Shown here in pieces: positions 1 to 8,157 of a DNA stretch of 57,633 nt (positions are counted from its first letter, which is position 1; every line of letters starts with the position of its first letter). The DNA lies in assembly GCA_050953005.1 (NCBI GenBank), contig JBMNLV010000015.1, positions 1 through 57,633 on the forward strand. The letters are read 5' to 3'. The notes beneath the pieces are model-generated. The model saw nothing but the letters and a program-made list of their open reading frames with translations, searched no databases and was not told the origin of the DNA. Both the position numbers and the translations under genes were made by a program. The stretch comes from UBA6115 sp050953005 (GTDB lineage Bacteria > Bacillota > Clostridia > Christensenellales > Aristaeellaceae).

Positions 1-1
1 T

Positions 2-1063
2 ATGCATCACCTGGGCGCAGCAAAGCGCGTGACCCTTCAAGATATTGCCAAACGTACAGGATATTCCCTTACTGCTGTATCGCGCGCACTCCGAAACATG
101 AGCGATATCAGTCCGGAAGCCACTTCATATATCCAGAAAACAGCCATGGAAATGGGATATGTAGCCAATCAGACTGCTATCGCTTTGCGCTATGGGCGCA
201 CCAATATTATTACAGTCATCATCGTAAACCTGACCAACCCGTTTTTTAGCATTATCACCAATCTGATCCAACTTGCCGCCCATGAAATGGGATATTCCCT
301 GTTCATCGTCTGTTCACGGAACGATCAAAGCCTTGAACAACAGCTGATTAAACAGGCAATCGCCCGAAGGTCCGATGGTGTGCTTCTCTTTCCTTCCTGT
401 GGCAGCAGCAAATCTATCGAAATGCTTCAAGCTGCCCATATTCCTTTTGTGCTTCTTTCCTGCACGTTTCCTCCCTATCAGACTGACAGCGTTATCATTG
501 ATGATGAACAGGGCAGCTATCTTGCAGGCAGGCACTTGATTGAAGCCGGTTGCCGGAAAGTTGCTTTCCTGTCCACCAGCAACAGCGCCCCTTCTTATCT
601 CCCCCGTTCCAAAGGCTTCCTCCGCGCTTGCGATGAGGCAAATATTACGCTGGACAAACGCTGTCTTTATACTTTCTCTTGTGAAAAAATTGACTCTGAG
701 AACAAAGATCAAACCAGTTTGACCTCTCTTCTTCCCAAGCTGAAACAAGACAGCGTAGATGGTTTGTTTGTCTTTTGCGATATTGAGGCATGGCATATCA
801 TGGCCGCCCTTCAGCAATCCAGTCAGCTACACATAAACGATTTCAAAATTGTCAGTTTCGATAACATTGACAGCGCTCTTGTTTCTCCCATCCCACTGTG
901 CAGCGTTGACTGCGGCCTTGAATATATGGCTCGCAGCAGCATCGAACTCCTTCGCAGCAGGATCCAGGGGGACAATCGTCCGCCGCAAACCATCGTGTGC
1001 CCGGTAAGCCTTGTATGCCGGAACAGCTGCAATTCTACACCAAAACATTTACCGGAAAACTAA
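2..1063 (+). CDS. LacI-family transcriptional regulator (may be cut at the window edge)
   Basis: Encodes about 353 residues, the usual LacI/GalR length. An N-terminal helix-turn-helix (DIAKRTGYSLTAVSRAL, residues ~14-30) and hinge helix are followed by a periplasmic-binding-protein-like effector domain that runs to the end. It should bind an operator as a dimer and respond to a sugar or related ligand; the ligand cannot be read from the sequence. The ATG is two bases from the window edge, so its promoter and any longer start are not visible. The gene is more AT-rich than its downstream neighbours. No regulated transporter lies beside it on the visible side. Family is certain, specificity unknown. 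Confidence 0.9.
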   Translation: MHHLGAAKRVTLQDIAKRTGYSLTAVSRALRNMSDISPEATSYIQKTAMEMGYVANQTAIALRYGRTNIITVIIVNLTNPFFSIITNLIQLAAHEMGYSLFIVCSRNDQSLEQQLIKQAIARRSDGVLLFPSCGSSKSIEMLQAAHIPFVLLSCTFPPYQTDSVIIDDEQGSYLAGRHLIEAGCRKVAFLSTSNSAPSYLPRSKGFLRACDEANITLDKRCLYTFSCEKIDSENKDQTSLTSLLPKLKQDSVDGLFVFCDIEAWHIMAALQQSSQLHINDFKIVSFDNIDSALVSPIPLCSVDCGLEYMARSSIELLRSRIQGDNRPPQTIVCPVSLVCRNSCNSTPKHLPEN

Positions 1064-1427
1064 CGATAGGTTCGTCTCTGGTAAAAAAGAAAGAAAACAA
1101 AATCCTTGATTAAACAATTTTTTCAGGGCAATTTTTCAGGGGATTTTTTATCAATGTCTATGGTATACAAACCGAAAAAAGACTATTATGAAAGTGAGTC
1201 TACAAGAATATGCAACGGAGCGTTACTTTGTTGCCATTCCCAGCAAAATGAATCCGGTCCGGCATCCATAAGTATCCTGACGCGCCCGGCAGCCGGACGC
1301 ATGTTCATCATATATCCATGAAAACTCCGAACTTTCTCCCTTGATAAAACACATTTCCGCCACATTTTCCGGTTAGGATAGGATCACGGCATAAGAATGC
1401 CGGAATGAAAGGAAAGAAGGAACGATA
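1064..1427. other. Intergenic region without a convincing gene
   Basis: The gap between the LacI gene and the DUF2202 gene holds one short open frame (1106-1321) with no ribosome binding site and no recognisable protein features, judged spurious. A small hairpin (CGGCAT / ATGCCG, about 1388-1403) lies just before the ribosome binding site of the next gene. No clear promoter was found. Confidence 0.4.
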
Positions 1428-1430
1428 ATG
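1428..1430 (+). promoter_or_regulatory. Start of the DUF2202 gene with its ribosome binding site
   Basis: Two ATG codons stand in tandem at 1428 and 1431. GAAGG at 1416-1420 lies 7 bases before the first, which supports 1428 as the start. Confidence 0.6.
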
Positions 1431-2075
1431 ATGAAAACCGAGAAATGGATGAGCGTGCTGGCGCTGACGCTGGCTTTGGCTGTGCCGGTCATGGGCTCGG
1501 CCGCGGAGGGCTATGGCGCGGCCGCGGTCAGGGAGGGCCAGACCTATACGGTGGAGCAAATGCTGATCTACGCCTTGCAGGACGAGTACCTGGCCCAGGC
1601 CGAATACAAAGCGATCATGGAGAAGTTCGGCGTGGACCGCTCCTTCGGCAACATCATGAAAGCTGAACAGACCCACGTGGAGCACCTGCTGCCCCTGTTT
1701 GCCGCCTACAACATCCCTGTGCCGGAGGACACCTCCGCCGGGTACGTGGCGCTTCCCGAAACGCTGGAGGAAGTCTATCAGACCGGCGTGACGGTCGAGG
1801 TCAACAACATTAAAATGTATGAAGCCTTCCTCAAGCAGGAGGGGCTGCCGGAGGATGTGAAGCTGGTGCTCCAGGCGCTGAAGAACGCGTCCGAGAAGCA
1901 TCTGGCGGCCTTTGAGCGCAACCTGAACAAGCCCGGCGCCGGGCAGGGCAGCCGCGCCGGCAGCCGCTGGGCGGACGAGGGCAGCGCCCCCGCCTACGGA
2001 CACCGGAACCGGCCCGGGAAAGCCGCCGATAGCGGAAGCCGGCCCCGCGACGGGCGCGGCCGCAGGGGAAACTGA
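1428..2075 (+). CDS. Secreted DUF2202 (ferritin-like helical) protein
   Basis: Encodes 215 residues. Residues 1-27 form a signal peptide ending near GSAAEG. Residues ~35-175 form an all-alpha DUF2202 domain, with helices carrying ALQDEYLAQAEYKAIM and a second half with NNIKMYEAFLKQ. The acidic and histidine residues (QDEYLA, EQTHVEHLL, EKHLAAFE) fit a ferritin-like four-helix fold, but metal binding is an inference. The last ~45 residues are a Gly/Arg/Ser-rich low-complexity tail without structure. Function is unknown; the domain is common in secreted proteins of anaerobes. An IS200-type element begins about 25 bp after the stop. Confidence 0.8.
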   Translation: MMKTEKWMSVLALTLALAVPVMGSAAEGYGAAAVREGQTYTVEQMLIYALQDEYLAQAEYKAIMEKFGVDRSFGNIMKAEQTHVEHLLPLFAAYNIPVPEDTSAGYVALPETLEEVYQTGVTVEVNNIKMYEAFLKQEGLPEDVKLVLQALKNASEKHLAAFERNLNKPGAGQGSRAGSRWADEGSAPAYGHRNRPGKAADSGSRPRDGRGRRGN

Positions 2076-2107
2076 AAAGAACAACTGGTCATTCCAGATT
2101 AATCAAA

Positions 2108-2128
2108 ACCACCGGCTGAGCCGGTGGT
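2108..2128. repeat. Right-end subterminal hairpin of the IS200-type element
   Basis: Perfect 9-bp stem (ACCACCGGC / GCCGGTGGT) with a 3-base loop. It matches the left-end hairpin in stem sequence, as expected for the TnpA recognition structures of this family. Confidence 0.75.
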
Positions 2129-2230
2129 ATGCACGAGGCCTTCAAGGCCATTTACTGGCTGCGTCTGAAGACGCTCTGAATAATCCGACAACCGCAACTT
2201 TTTCTCTGGCCGCCGCTTAAGCGGCCTTCT

Positions 2231-2701
2231 TTATGCCTTCTCTGTCTTGCCACCCGTAAACGGGTCTATGTATTCCTTGAACGAGAGTTGATCCGCAGCT
2301 ACATCCGATTGCAATTGTTCCCGGATGTATTTCGCTATCCTTTCCTTGTTGCGTCCCACCGTATCTACATAATACCCGCGACACCAGAAATGACGATTGC
2401 CATACTTGTATTTCAAGTTCGCATGCCGGTCAAATATCATGAGCGAACTTTTTCCCTTTAGGTATCCCATAAACTGCGACACACTTATGCTCGGCGGGAT
2501 ACTCACCAGTATATGGATATGATCCGCACAGGCTTCTGCTTCGTGTATCTCCACTTGTTTCATATCGCATAGTTGCCTGAGAATCCTTCCGATCTCCGCT
2601 TTGATCTTCCCGTACACAATTTGCCGTCGATACTTCGGGGCAAACACAATGTGATATTTGCAGTTCCATTTTGTGTGTGATAAGCTTTTACTGTCATTCA
2701 T
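2231..2701 (-). CDS. tnpA: IS200/IS605-family transposase TnpA
   Basis: Encodes about 156 residues, the usual length. The start MNDSKSLSHTKWNCKYH was chosen because the family begins shortly before SLSHTKW; an AAAGGAGG lies upstream with long spacing (about 13 nt). A longer open frame to 2761 exists but adds non-family sequence. The HUH metal site is visible as DHIHIL, and the catalytic tyrosine is the one in AKYIREQ near residue 127. The protein would nick and rejoin single-stranded DNA at the element ends. The frame is intact, so the element may be active. A GC hairpin (GCCGC TTAA GCGGC, about 2209-2224) lies just after the stop. Confidence 0.93.
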   Translation of the reverse strand: MNDSKSLSHTKWNCKYHIVFAPKYRRQIVYGKIKAEIGRILRQLCDMKQVEIHEAEACADHIHILVSIPPSISVSQFMGYLKGKSSLMIFDRHANLKYKYGNRHFWCRGYYVDTVGRNKERIAKYIREQLQSDVAADQLSFKEYIDPFTGGKTEKA

Positions 2702-2793
2702 CTTCGATGACAAACCTCCTTTGCTTTCGATGCGGTTGCCAGACCGCCTCGATTGTAGCAAAGGAGGTTTCTGATAGCTAAAGCTTTTTTATT

Positions 2794-2812
2794 CCACCAG
2801 CTCTGCTGGTGG
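2794..2812. repeat. Left-end subterminal hairpin of the IS200-type element
   Basis: Perfect 8-bp stem (CCACCAGC / GCTGGTGG) with a TCT loop, upstream of the transposase start, partner of the hairpin at 2108-2128. Confidence 0.75.
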
Positions 2813-2838
2813 TTTTGTGGGCTGAAGCGCACAATAGA

Positions 2839-2866
2839 AAGGGATGCGCGGCGTCGCGCATCCCTT
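2839..2866 (-). terminator. Terminator of the lacI-GH31-ABC operon
   Basis: Perfect 12-bp inverted repeat (AAGGGATGCGCG / CGCGCATCCCTT) with a 4-base loop, 45 bp past the stop of the solute-binding protein gene. On the minus strand it is followed by TTTCTATT, a modest U tract. Confidence 0.7.
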
Positions 2867-2881
2867 GACTTTCTGGCGTTT

Positions 2882-2906
2882 ATACTGATGTAAAGAAAGG
2901 TATCAG
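2882..2906. repeat. Short derivative of the ATACTGAT intergenic repeat
   Basis: Begins with ATACTGATGTAAAG, identical to the first 14 bases of the 160-bp element at 9672, and ends with an imperfect inverted copy (GTATCAG). It lies directly before the stop codon of the solute-binding protein gene. Probably an internally deleted or remnant copy. Confidence 0.5.
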
Positions 2907-2911
2907 CATTG

Positions 2912-4144
2912 TTATTTCAGCAGCTCGGCCGCCTCCAGCTGCGCCTGGATGTCGTCCAGGGCTTCCTGGGCGGTAACTTCGTTGCTCTCCAGCGTGGACA
3001 GCACGTTGCCGATGATCTCGGCGGCGGCGCCCGCTTCAATCAGGGCGGGCGGCGCGGAGGCGAAGTCCATGCTGTCAAACACGGCGGCGCGGTTGGCGGG
3101 TGGGGTGATGGTCAGATACTGTCTCAGTTTGCTCTGGTCCGCGATGGTGGGCAGCTCCCAGCTGGCGTCCAGGCGCAGCTGCACGATGTCCGGGTCCGAA
3201 CCCAGGGCGTCAATGAACCTGGCGGCCGCTTCCTTGTGGGCGCAGTTGGGGGAGACGGCGTTGACGTTGGCAAAGAAGAAGGTGGCCTTGTCCTTGAATC
3301 CGGGCTCCACCACGATGTCCCATTCAAAGGCGGCCTTTTCGGTGAAGGTGGGGAAGCCCCAGATGCCGGTGACGATCATGCCCAGCTTGCCCTCGGTGAA
3401 CATGTCCCAGTCGCCGCGGCCCGCCATGTCCTCCTGGTTGGGCTGCACGCGGCCTTCGCCCCGTACGCGCCGGAGCATGGCTTCCAGCACCGCCACGTTT
3501 TCAGGCGCGTTGGCGGTAAAGGCGGTGTAGTCAGCGCTCACCAGGCTGCCGCCGTTGCCCTTCACGGACTTGTAGAACTCATGGTAGGAAACGGGCTGGA
3601 AATAGCCCCAGATGTCCTCACCCAGCGCCCGGATTTTCTCCGCAGCCGCCTGCGCGTCCGCCCAGGTCCATTCATTGGTGGGGTACGCGATCCCGGCCTG
3701 GTCAAAGAGCGCCTTGTTGTAAAACAGCACGCAGGTGGAGAAGCTCATGGGCACGGCGTACAGCCTGCCCTCGCCGGACACAGCCGCCAGGGTGCCCTCG
3801 GAATAATTGCCGCGCGCTATGCCTAGGTCGGTCAGGTCGGCCACGGCGCCCCTGAGCATGTAGGCCAGGAAGTTTTCCATGTTCAGCTCAAACACGTCCG
3901 GCGGGTTGCCGCCGCCCACACGAGTGGCCAGCCCGGTAAAGTAATCGTTATAGCCGGTCAGCTGCAGGTCGATTTTGATGTCGGGATTCTTCTCCTCAAA
4001 GACAGCGATCATCTTTTTGAGGGTTTCCTCCTGGGCGCCGGAAGCGGAGAAGTTGGCGTAGGTCAGGGTGGTCTGCGCGCTGGCGGCTGCGGCAAAGGCC
4101 ATGAGCAGCGCAGCGGCGAGCAGGAAAGCCAGGATCTTTTTCAT
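2912..4144 (-). CDS. Extracellular solute-binding protein, family 1 (sugar ABC transporter)
   Basis: Encodes 410 residues. The start MKKILAFLLAAAL was chosen because AGGAGG stands 8 bases upstream; the longer frame to 4393 overlaps the permease gene. A signal peptide ends around ASAQTT (residue ~24). No lipobox cysteine is present, which is odd for a Gram-positive binding protein: anchoring must be by other means or the protein is released. The mature part has the family 1 (MalE-like) layout: YANFSASGAQEETLKKMI, NPPDVFELN near residue 80 and EWTWADAQAAAEKI near residue 155. It is the last gene of the operon and should deliver an oligosaccharide to the two permeases encoded just before it. The ligand is unknown, but the operon's GH31 enzyme suggests an alpha-linked glycoside. 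Confidence 0.92.
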   Translation of the reverse strand: MKKILAFLLAAALLMAFAAAASAQTTLTYANFSASGAQEETLKKMIAVFEEKNPDIKIDLQLTGYNDYFTGLATRVGGGNPPDVFELNMENFLAYMLRGAVADLTDLGIARGNYSEGTLAAVSGEGRLYAVPMSFSTCVLFYNKALFDQAGIAYPTNEWTWADAQAAAEKIRALGEDIWGYFQPVSYHEFYKSVKGNGGSLVSADYTAFTANAPENVAVLEAMLRRVRGEGRVQPNQEDMAGRGDWDMFTEGKLGMIVTGIWGFPTFTEKAAFEWDIVVEPGFKDKATFFFANVNAVSPNCAHKEAAARFIDALGSDPDIVQLRLDASWELPTIADQSKLRQYLTITPPANRAAVFDSMDFASAPPALIEAGAAAEIIGNVLSTLESNEVTAQEALDDIQAQLEAAELLK

Positions 4145-4197
4145 TTGGATACCTCCTATTTTTTGAACGCTTGCGCGTTTGATCCGGGTTTGGGGGC

Positions 4198-5037
4198 TTA
4201 TTTGAGCCCGCCCAGGGCGATGCCGCTTTCCACGCGGCGCTGGGAGAGCACATAGACCAAAAGGATGGGCAGGATGGTGAGCACGGCCCCCGCCATGAGC
4301 ACATGCTCGTTGTTGCGGTACATGCTGTTCATGTTGCCCAGCACCACCTGCAGGGTTTGCTTGCCGGTGCTGGTCAGCACGATCAGGGGCCACAGGTAGC
4401 TGTTCCAGGCGCCCATGAAAGCCAGCAGCACCAGGGTAAAGAAGGTGGGCGCCACCATGGGCAGCAGAATGACAAAAAACACCCTGTACAGGGAGGCGCC
4501 GTCCAGCATGGCGGATTCCAGGTAGCTGTCCGGCACCGTGACCATCGCCTGGCGCATGAGGAACACGCCAAAGGCATTGGCCAGGGCGGGCAGGATCAGC
4601 CCGGTATAGCTGTCCAGCAGCCCCATAATCCGCAGGATGATGTAATTGGGCACCATGGTCACCGTGCCCGGGATCATCATGGTAGCCAGGTACAGACCGA
4701 AGAGCTTGCCCGAGCCCTTAAAGGGCAGCTTGGCGAACACAAAGGCGGCCATGCAGGCGCTGAACACCTGCACCAGGGTGGTGGCGACCGCCAGGAAGAG
4801 GCTGTTGAGGCTTGCCCTGCCAAAGGAGAAGCCGGGCATGTTGAACACCCGCACATAGCCCTCCAGGGTGGGGCGTTCCGGAATCCAGCGGATGGGAATG
4901 GTGCGGATGGCCTCGCTGCCCTTGAAAGAGGAAGACAGCATGAACAGGAAAGGCAGCAGCGTCAGGGCCGCCATGAAAACGACCATGGTGTAAAAGGCGG
5001 CGTTTCTGAGGCGCTTTGCGCGCAGCTTAAGCGTCAT
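4198..5037 (-). CDS. Carbohydrate ABC transporter permease, MalG-like
   Basis: Encodes 279 residues, six predicted membrane helices. The binding-protein-dependent transport signature (EAA loop) reads ESAMLDGASLYRVFFVILLP around residue 180-200. The C terminus VESGIALGGLK is typical of MalG-type permeases. The first 11 bp of the gene overlap the end of the MalF-like gene, which implies translational coupling. With that partner it forms the membrane channel of a CUT1-type importer. No ATPase gene lies in this operon; an MsmK/UgpC-type ATPase at 27344 could serve it. Confidence 0.95.
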   Translation of the reverse strand: MTLKLRAKRLRNAAFYTMVVFMAALTLLPFLFMLSSSFKGSEAIRTIPIRWIPERPTLEGYVRVFNMPGFSFGRASLNSLFLAVATTLVQVFSACMAAFVFAKLPFKGSGKLFGLYLATMMIPGTVTMVPNYIILRIMGLLDSYTGLILPALANAFGVFLMRQAMVTVPDSYLESAMLDGASLYRVFFVILLPMVAPTFFTLVLLAFMGAWNSYLWPLIVLTSTGKQTLQVVLGNMNSMYRNNEHVLMAGAVLTILPILLVYVLSQRRVESGIALGGLK

Positions 5038-5914
5038 AGTTCACCCACCTTTTCTGAAGGCGGAACTGCAGCAGCGTAAACGCCAGGATGATGAGGAACA
5101 AAATCCAGGAATATGCCGAGGCCATGCCCATCTTGTACTGCCGGAAAGCGTACTTGAAGATGCGCTCCAGGAACACGCTGGTCGCCCCGCCCGGCCCGCC
5201 GTCGGTCATGATCAGCACGGACTCAAACACTTGCAGCCCGTAGATGACGTTGATGACCACCAATAGGAAGAGGGTGGGCGTCAGCAGCGGCAGGGTGATG
5301 CTGAAAAACTTGCGCGCGCCGCCGGCGCCGTCAATGCCGGCAGCCTCATACAGCGCGGGGTCAATGCTTTTGAGCGCCGCCAGCACCATCAGGGCATAAT
5401 AACCGGTATCCTTCCACACGGAGGTGATCACGATCCCGGGCATGGCCCAGACGCGGCTGGACAGCCACGCGGGGCCTTTGATGCCAAACAGGGACAAAGC
5501 CTGGTTCATCAGCCCGTAGTGCCCGGACAGCACCCAGGTCCATACCACGGCGGCGGCTACCCAGGAGGTAATCACAGGGGTGTAAAACACCGTGCGCAGC
5601 ACCGCCCGCCCCCTGAAGCTGCGGTTGAGCAGCAGGGCCTGGCCCAGGGAGCTCGCCAGGATCAGCGGCAGGTAGAGCCCCAGGTAGGTCAGGGTGTGGA
5701 GCAGCACCTGGGGAAATTCCCGCCCGGTCAAAATCCGCGCGAAGTTTTTCAGCCCCAGGAAATCCATGGTCCCCGCCAGCAGGTCATAATCCATGAAGCT
5801 GTAGTAAAGCGACATGGCGATGGGCAGCAGGCAGAAGACGATCACCCCGGCTAGGGAAGGCGCGAGAAACACCGCGGTCGCCGTCCGGCGGGTTTTCGCG
5901 TTGGGCAGGTACAT
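5027..5914 (-). CDS. Carbohydrate ABC transporter permease, MalF-like
   Basis: Encodes 295 residues with six predicted membrane helices. The start is supported by GGAAAGGAGG 6 bases upstream. The EAA loop is EAAGIDGAGGARKFFSITLP, followed by the usual TLFLLVVINVIYGLQVFESV. It pairs with the MalG-like protein encoded next. The gene follows the GH31 gene by about 34 bp in the same operon. Confidence 0.95.
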   Translation of the reverse strand: MYLPNAKTRRTATAVFLAPSLAGVIVFCLLPIAMSLYYSFMDYDLLAGTMDFLGLKNFARILTGREFPQVLLHTLTYLGLYLPLILASSLGQALLLNRSFRGRAVLRTVFYTPVITSWVAAAVVWTWVLSGHYGLMNQALSLFGIKGPAWLSSRVWAMPGIVITSVWKDTGYYALMVLAALKSIDPALYEAAGIDGAGGARKFFSITLPLLTPTLFLLVVINVIYGLQVFESVLIMTDGGPGGATSVFLERIFKYAFRQYKMGMASAYSWILFLIILAFTLLQFRLQKRWVNYDA

Positions 5915-5948
5915 GCGCGCCTCCTTTCCTGAAGTGGCGACAGGTTGA

Positions 5949-8153
5949 TCAGTTCGTCAGCCTTCTGAACACCGGGATCCGCTCAAGCGGCGCGTCCACT
6001 GTCAGGCTTTGGTTTCCCGAATGGCGCCGGCCGGTGAAAAAATCCTCCCAGGCGCCTTCAGGCAGGTACACCCTCCGCCTGGTCCGGCCTTCCTCCACCA
6101 CGGGCGCCACCAGCAGCTCCCGCCCCAGCATGAACTGGTCATGGGTGGACAGGGCGATGGCGTCCTCCGGCCAGTCCAGGCACAGGTGCGCCATCAGGGG
6201 CCTGGCGTCCCGGACACAGGCCTGAGCTTCCTGCCACAGGTAGGGGCGCAGGCTTTCCCGCAGCCTGGCAAAGCGTATGCCCAGGCTGAGCACCCGGGGG
6301 TCCCCCAGCCTTTCCGCCAGGTTCCAGGGGCTGCGGTCGTTGTTTTCCACCTGCATCCCGCCGTATTGCCCGCCGCGGGGCTCCGAATGCCACTGCATGA
6401 TGGGGCAAAAGCAGGCCAGGGCGGTGGCCCGCAGGTAGAGCTCGGCAGTGGGGATAGGGCCTGCGAAGCCGCCGATGTCAAAGCCCCAGAACAGGATGCC
6501 GGACAGGCCGGCCGAGATCCCGGCCTTCAATTGGGCCCGCAGCTCGCGGAAGGTGCTCAGCTGGTCCCCCGCCCAGTGGGCGGGCTGGGTCTGGGCGCCC
6601 ACATAGCCGGCCCGGCTGAAGGTCAGGCCCCTGACGCCGTTTTCTTTCATAAAGTTTTGGTAGGCTTCCACATACTGGCCGGTGTACAGGTTGTGGGCTT
6701 CCAGCCCCCTCATTCCGTTGTGAAGCCTCGCGCCCTCCTCAAACAGGAATTCCCCGCCGTCGGTCTTGAAGCCCTCCACCCCCATGTCCAGCAGGCGCTT
6801 CCGCTTGCCGAACCACCAGGCGCAGGCCTCGGGGTTGGTGAAGTCCGGCATCAGGCTGTGGGCGAACCAGCGCCCGTTGATGCGGTAAGGGCTGCCGTCC
6901 TCCCGGCGGATGACATAGCCGCGGCGGACGGCCTCTTCGATGTCCGCCTCATGAACGGGTGCGTGGGGATGTTCCTCATCGTGCTTGAGGACGGGGATCT
7001 GCCACAGCAGCAGGCGCAGCCCGGCTTTGCGGATGCGCCTGACGGTCTGTTCCGGGTTTGGGAAATGTTCCTCATGCCAGCGGTAGAAGGTCTGCTCGTC
7101 GCTCCATTGCTCCAGCACCATGACGGAGGCCGGGTAGCCATGCGCCCGCAGCGCCTCCAGCTGGGCGTCCACCTCGGCGTCGTCCTTCCAGCCGTTTCCG
7201 GAGATCCACACTCCGAAGGCCCATTCCGGCGGCAGCGCGGGCTTTCCGGTCAGGTCGATGTAGGCGCGCAGCAGCTCGTCCGGTCGGCCCAGGAGCAGAT
7301 GGTCCCTGGACAGGGTTGTGCCTTGGGCGCGCTGGCTTAAGGTGACGGTGTCCGCGAAGCGCATCCGCGTCGGGATGCCGCCCTCCCGGTACCAGCCCAG
7401 GCCGGCCTCCGTCATGAAGAAGGGCATGGGCAGGTAGCTCATATCGCCCTGCCGGGTGAACTTTTCCACCACGCGGCCGTTGCCGGACCTGCCCTTCATG
7501 TCCACCGCGTCAAAGCGCTCCCCGGTCCCGAAGACGTGCCTGCACGGCAGCCGCATCTCCAGGCCGGACTGCCGGATCCTGCCCTTTCCGTCCCGCAGAA
7601 CCACATAGGCCAGGGCTTCGGCAACCGTTCGGCTTAAACGGTTAAGTTTCCAAAGAAAATCCTGGCCCAGGCGCATGGTATAGTCATTTGATAAAGAGAT
7701 TTCAGCCGCTTCCACCCTGGTGCCCTCAGCCTGCGCCTGCTTGAGCGTCAGCGTCCCGTCCCCATCCAGATCAAGGCTCAGGTCCCGGTCCAGGACCAGG
7801 CTGCAACCTGTTGTTGTCTTCAGGACGCTTCGCGCCCGGGTGTAGCGCGCCTCCTCCAGCACTTCAAAACAGTACCACGGGCTGGCCTCCTGCCGTGTTA
7901 TGAACCGGTAAGCGGCTTCCCCCACCCGGTCAAAGGCGCCCAGCTCAAAGAGGAAGAATCCCTTGCCTGTCCCCGGGCGGGCCTCCAGGCGTTCTTCCCT
8001 GCCGTCCAGGCGAAGGGCCAGAAACGGAACCTCCTCTTTGCCCTCCAGCCTGCAGCCCACGGTGACGGGCTGCCCGACCAGGGGCAGGTAGGGATGGCGC
8101 TCAAACCCGCTGTCCTCAAAGGGGACCATGCCTTCGGGCAGGTGCCGGATCAT
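5949..8153 (-). CDS. Glycoside hydrolase family 31 (alpha-glucosidase/alpha-xylosidase type)
   Basis: Encodes 734 residues. An N-terminal beta-sandwich (to ~residue 270) is followed by the (beta/alpha)8 barrel. The catalytic nucleophile is the Asp in GFKTDGGEF near residue 440. The acid/base is the Asp in HWAGDQ near residue 535. GILFWGFDIGGF and QWHSEPRG further mark the family, and C-terminal beta domains close the protein. There is no signal peptide, so it acts inside the cell on sugars brought in by the ABC transporter encoded downstream. GH31 enzymes release alpha-linked glucose, xylose or galactose; the exact substrate is not readable. A near-copy of the promoter operator lies inside the gene at 7633-7646. 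The start ATG is 4 bp after the stop of lacI, with GGGGGAG upstream. Confidence 0.9.
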   Translation of the reverse strand: MIRHLPEGMVPFEDSGFERHPYLPLVGQPVTVGCRLEGKEEVPFLALRLDGREERLEARPGTGKGFFLFELGAFDRVGEAAYRFITRQEASPWYCFEVLEEARYTRARSVLKTTTGCSLVLDRDLSLDLDGDGTLTLKQAQAEGTRVEAAEISLSNDYTMRLGQDFLWKLNRLSRTVAEALAYVVLRDGKGRIRQSGLEMRLPCRHVFGTGERFDAVDMKGRSGNGRVVEKFTRQGDMSYLPMPFFMTEAGLGWYREGGIPTRMRFADTVTLSQRAQGTTLSRDHLLLGRPDELLRAYIDLTGKPALPPEWAFGVWISGNGWKDDAEVDAQLEALRAHGYPASVMVLEQWSDEQTFYRWHEEHFPNPEQTVRRIRKAGLRLLLWQIPVLKHDEEHPHAPVHEADIEEAVRRGYVIRREDGSPYRINGRWFAHSLMPDFTNPEACAWWFGKRKRLLDMGVEGFKTDGGEFLFEEGARLHNGMRGLEAHNLYTGQYVEAYQNFMKENGVRGLTFSRAGYVGAQTQPAHWAGDQLSTFRELRAQLKAGISAGLSGILFWGFDIGGFAGPIPTAELYLRATALACFCPIMQWHSEPRGGQYGGMQVENNDRSPWNLAERLGDPRVLSLGIRFARLRESLRPYLWQEAQACVRDARPLMAHLCLDWPEDAIALSTHDQFMLGRELLVAPVVEEGRTRRRVYLPEGAWEDFFTGRRHSGNQSLTVDAPLERIPVFRRLTN
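7633..7646. promoter_or_regulatory. Internal operator O2 for the LacI regulator
   Basis: CTTAAACGGTTAAG is nearly palindromic around a central CG. Its reverse complement matches the promoter operator at 9241-9254 at 13 of 14 positions. A second site inside the coding region, about 1.6 kb from the first, suggests repression by DNA looping, as at lac. It could be chance, but the match is long and next to the cognate gene. Confidence 0.55.
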
Positions 8154-8157
8154 TTGC

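Larger units (their letters stand above)
2100..2825 (-). mobile_element. IS200/IS605-family insertion sequence (tnpA only)
   Basis: A single Y1 transposase gene on the minus strand is flanked by two short subterminal hairpins that resemble each other: 2108-2128 (9-bp stem ACCACCGGC, loop TGA) and 2794-2812 (8-bp stem CCACCAGC, loop TCT). Imperfect palindromes instead of terminal inverted repeats, and no tnpB, are typical of IS200. The transposase reads away from the 2794-2812 hairpin, so that side is the left end. Exact cleavage points cannot be set without an empty site; the ends given are approximate. Confidence 0.8.

Noticed and set aside
1106..1321. 71-codon frame after the LacI gene
   Set aside because: No ribosome binding site, no domain features and an atypical composition; treated as chance.
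2231..2761. tnpB or accessory gene of an IS605-type element
   Set aside because: Only tnpA fits between the two end hairpins; there is no space for tnpB.
3996..4393. N-terminal extension of the solute-binding protein into the permease gene
   Set aside because: A strong ribosome binding site and signal peptide define the start at 4144; the extension is a shadow of the permease.
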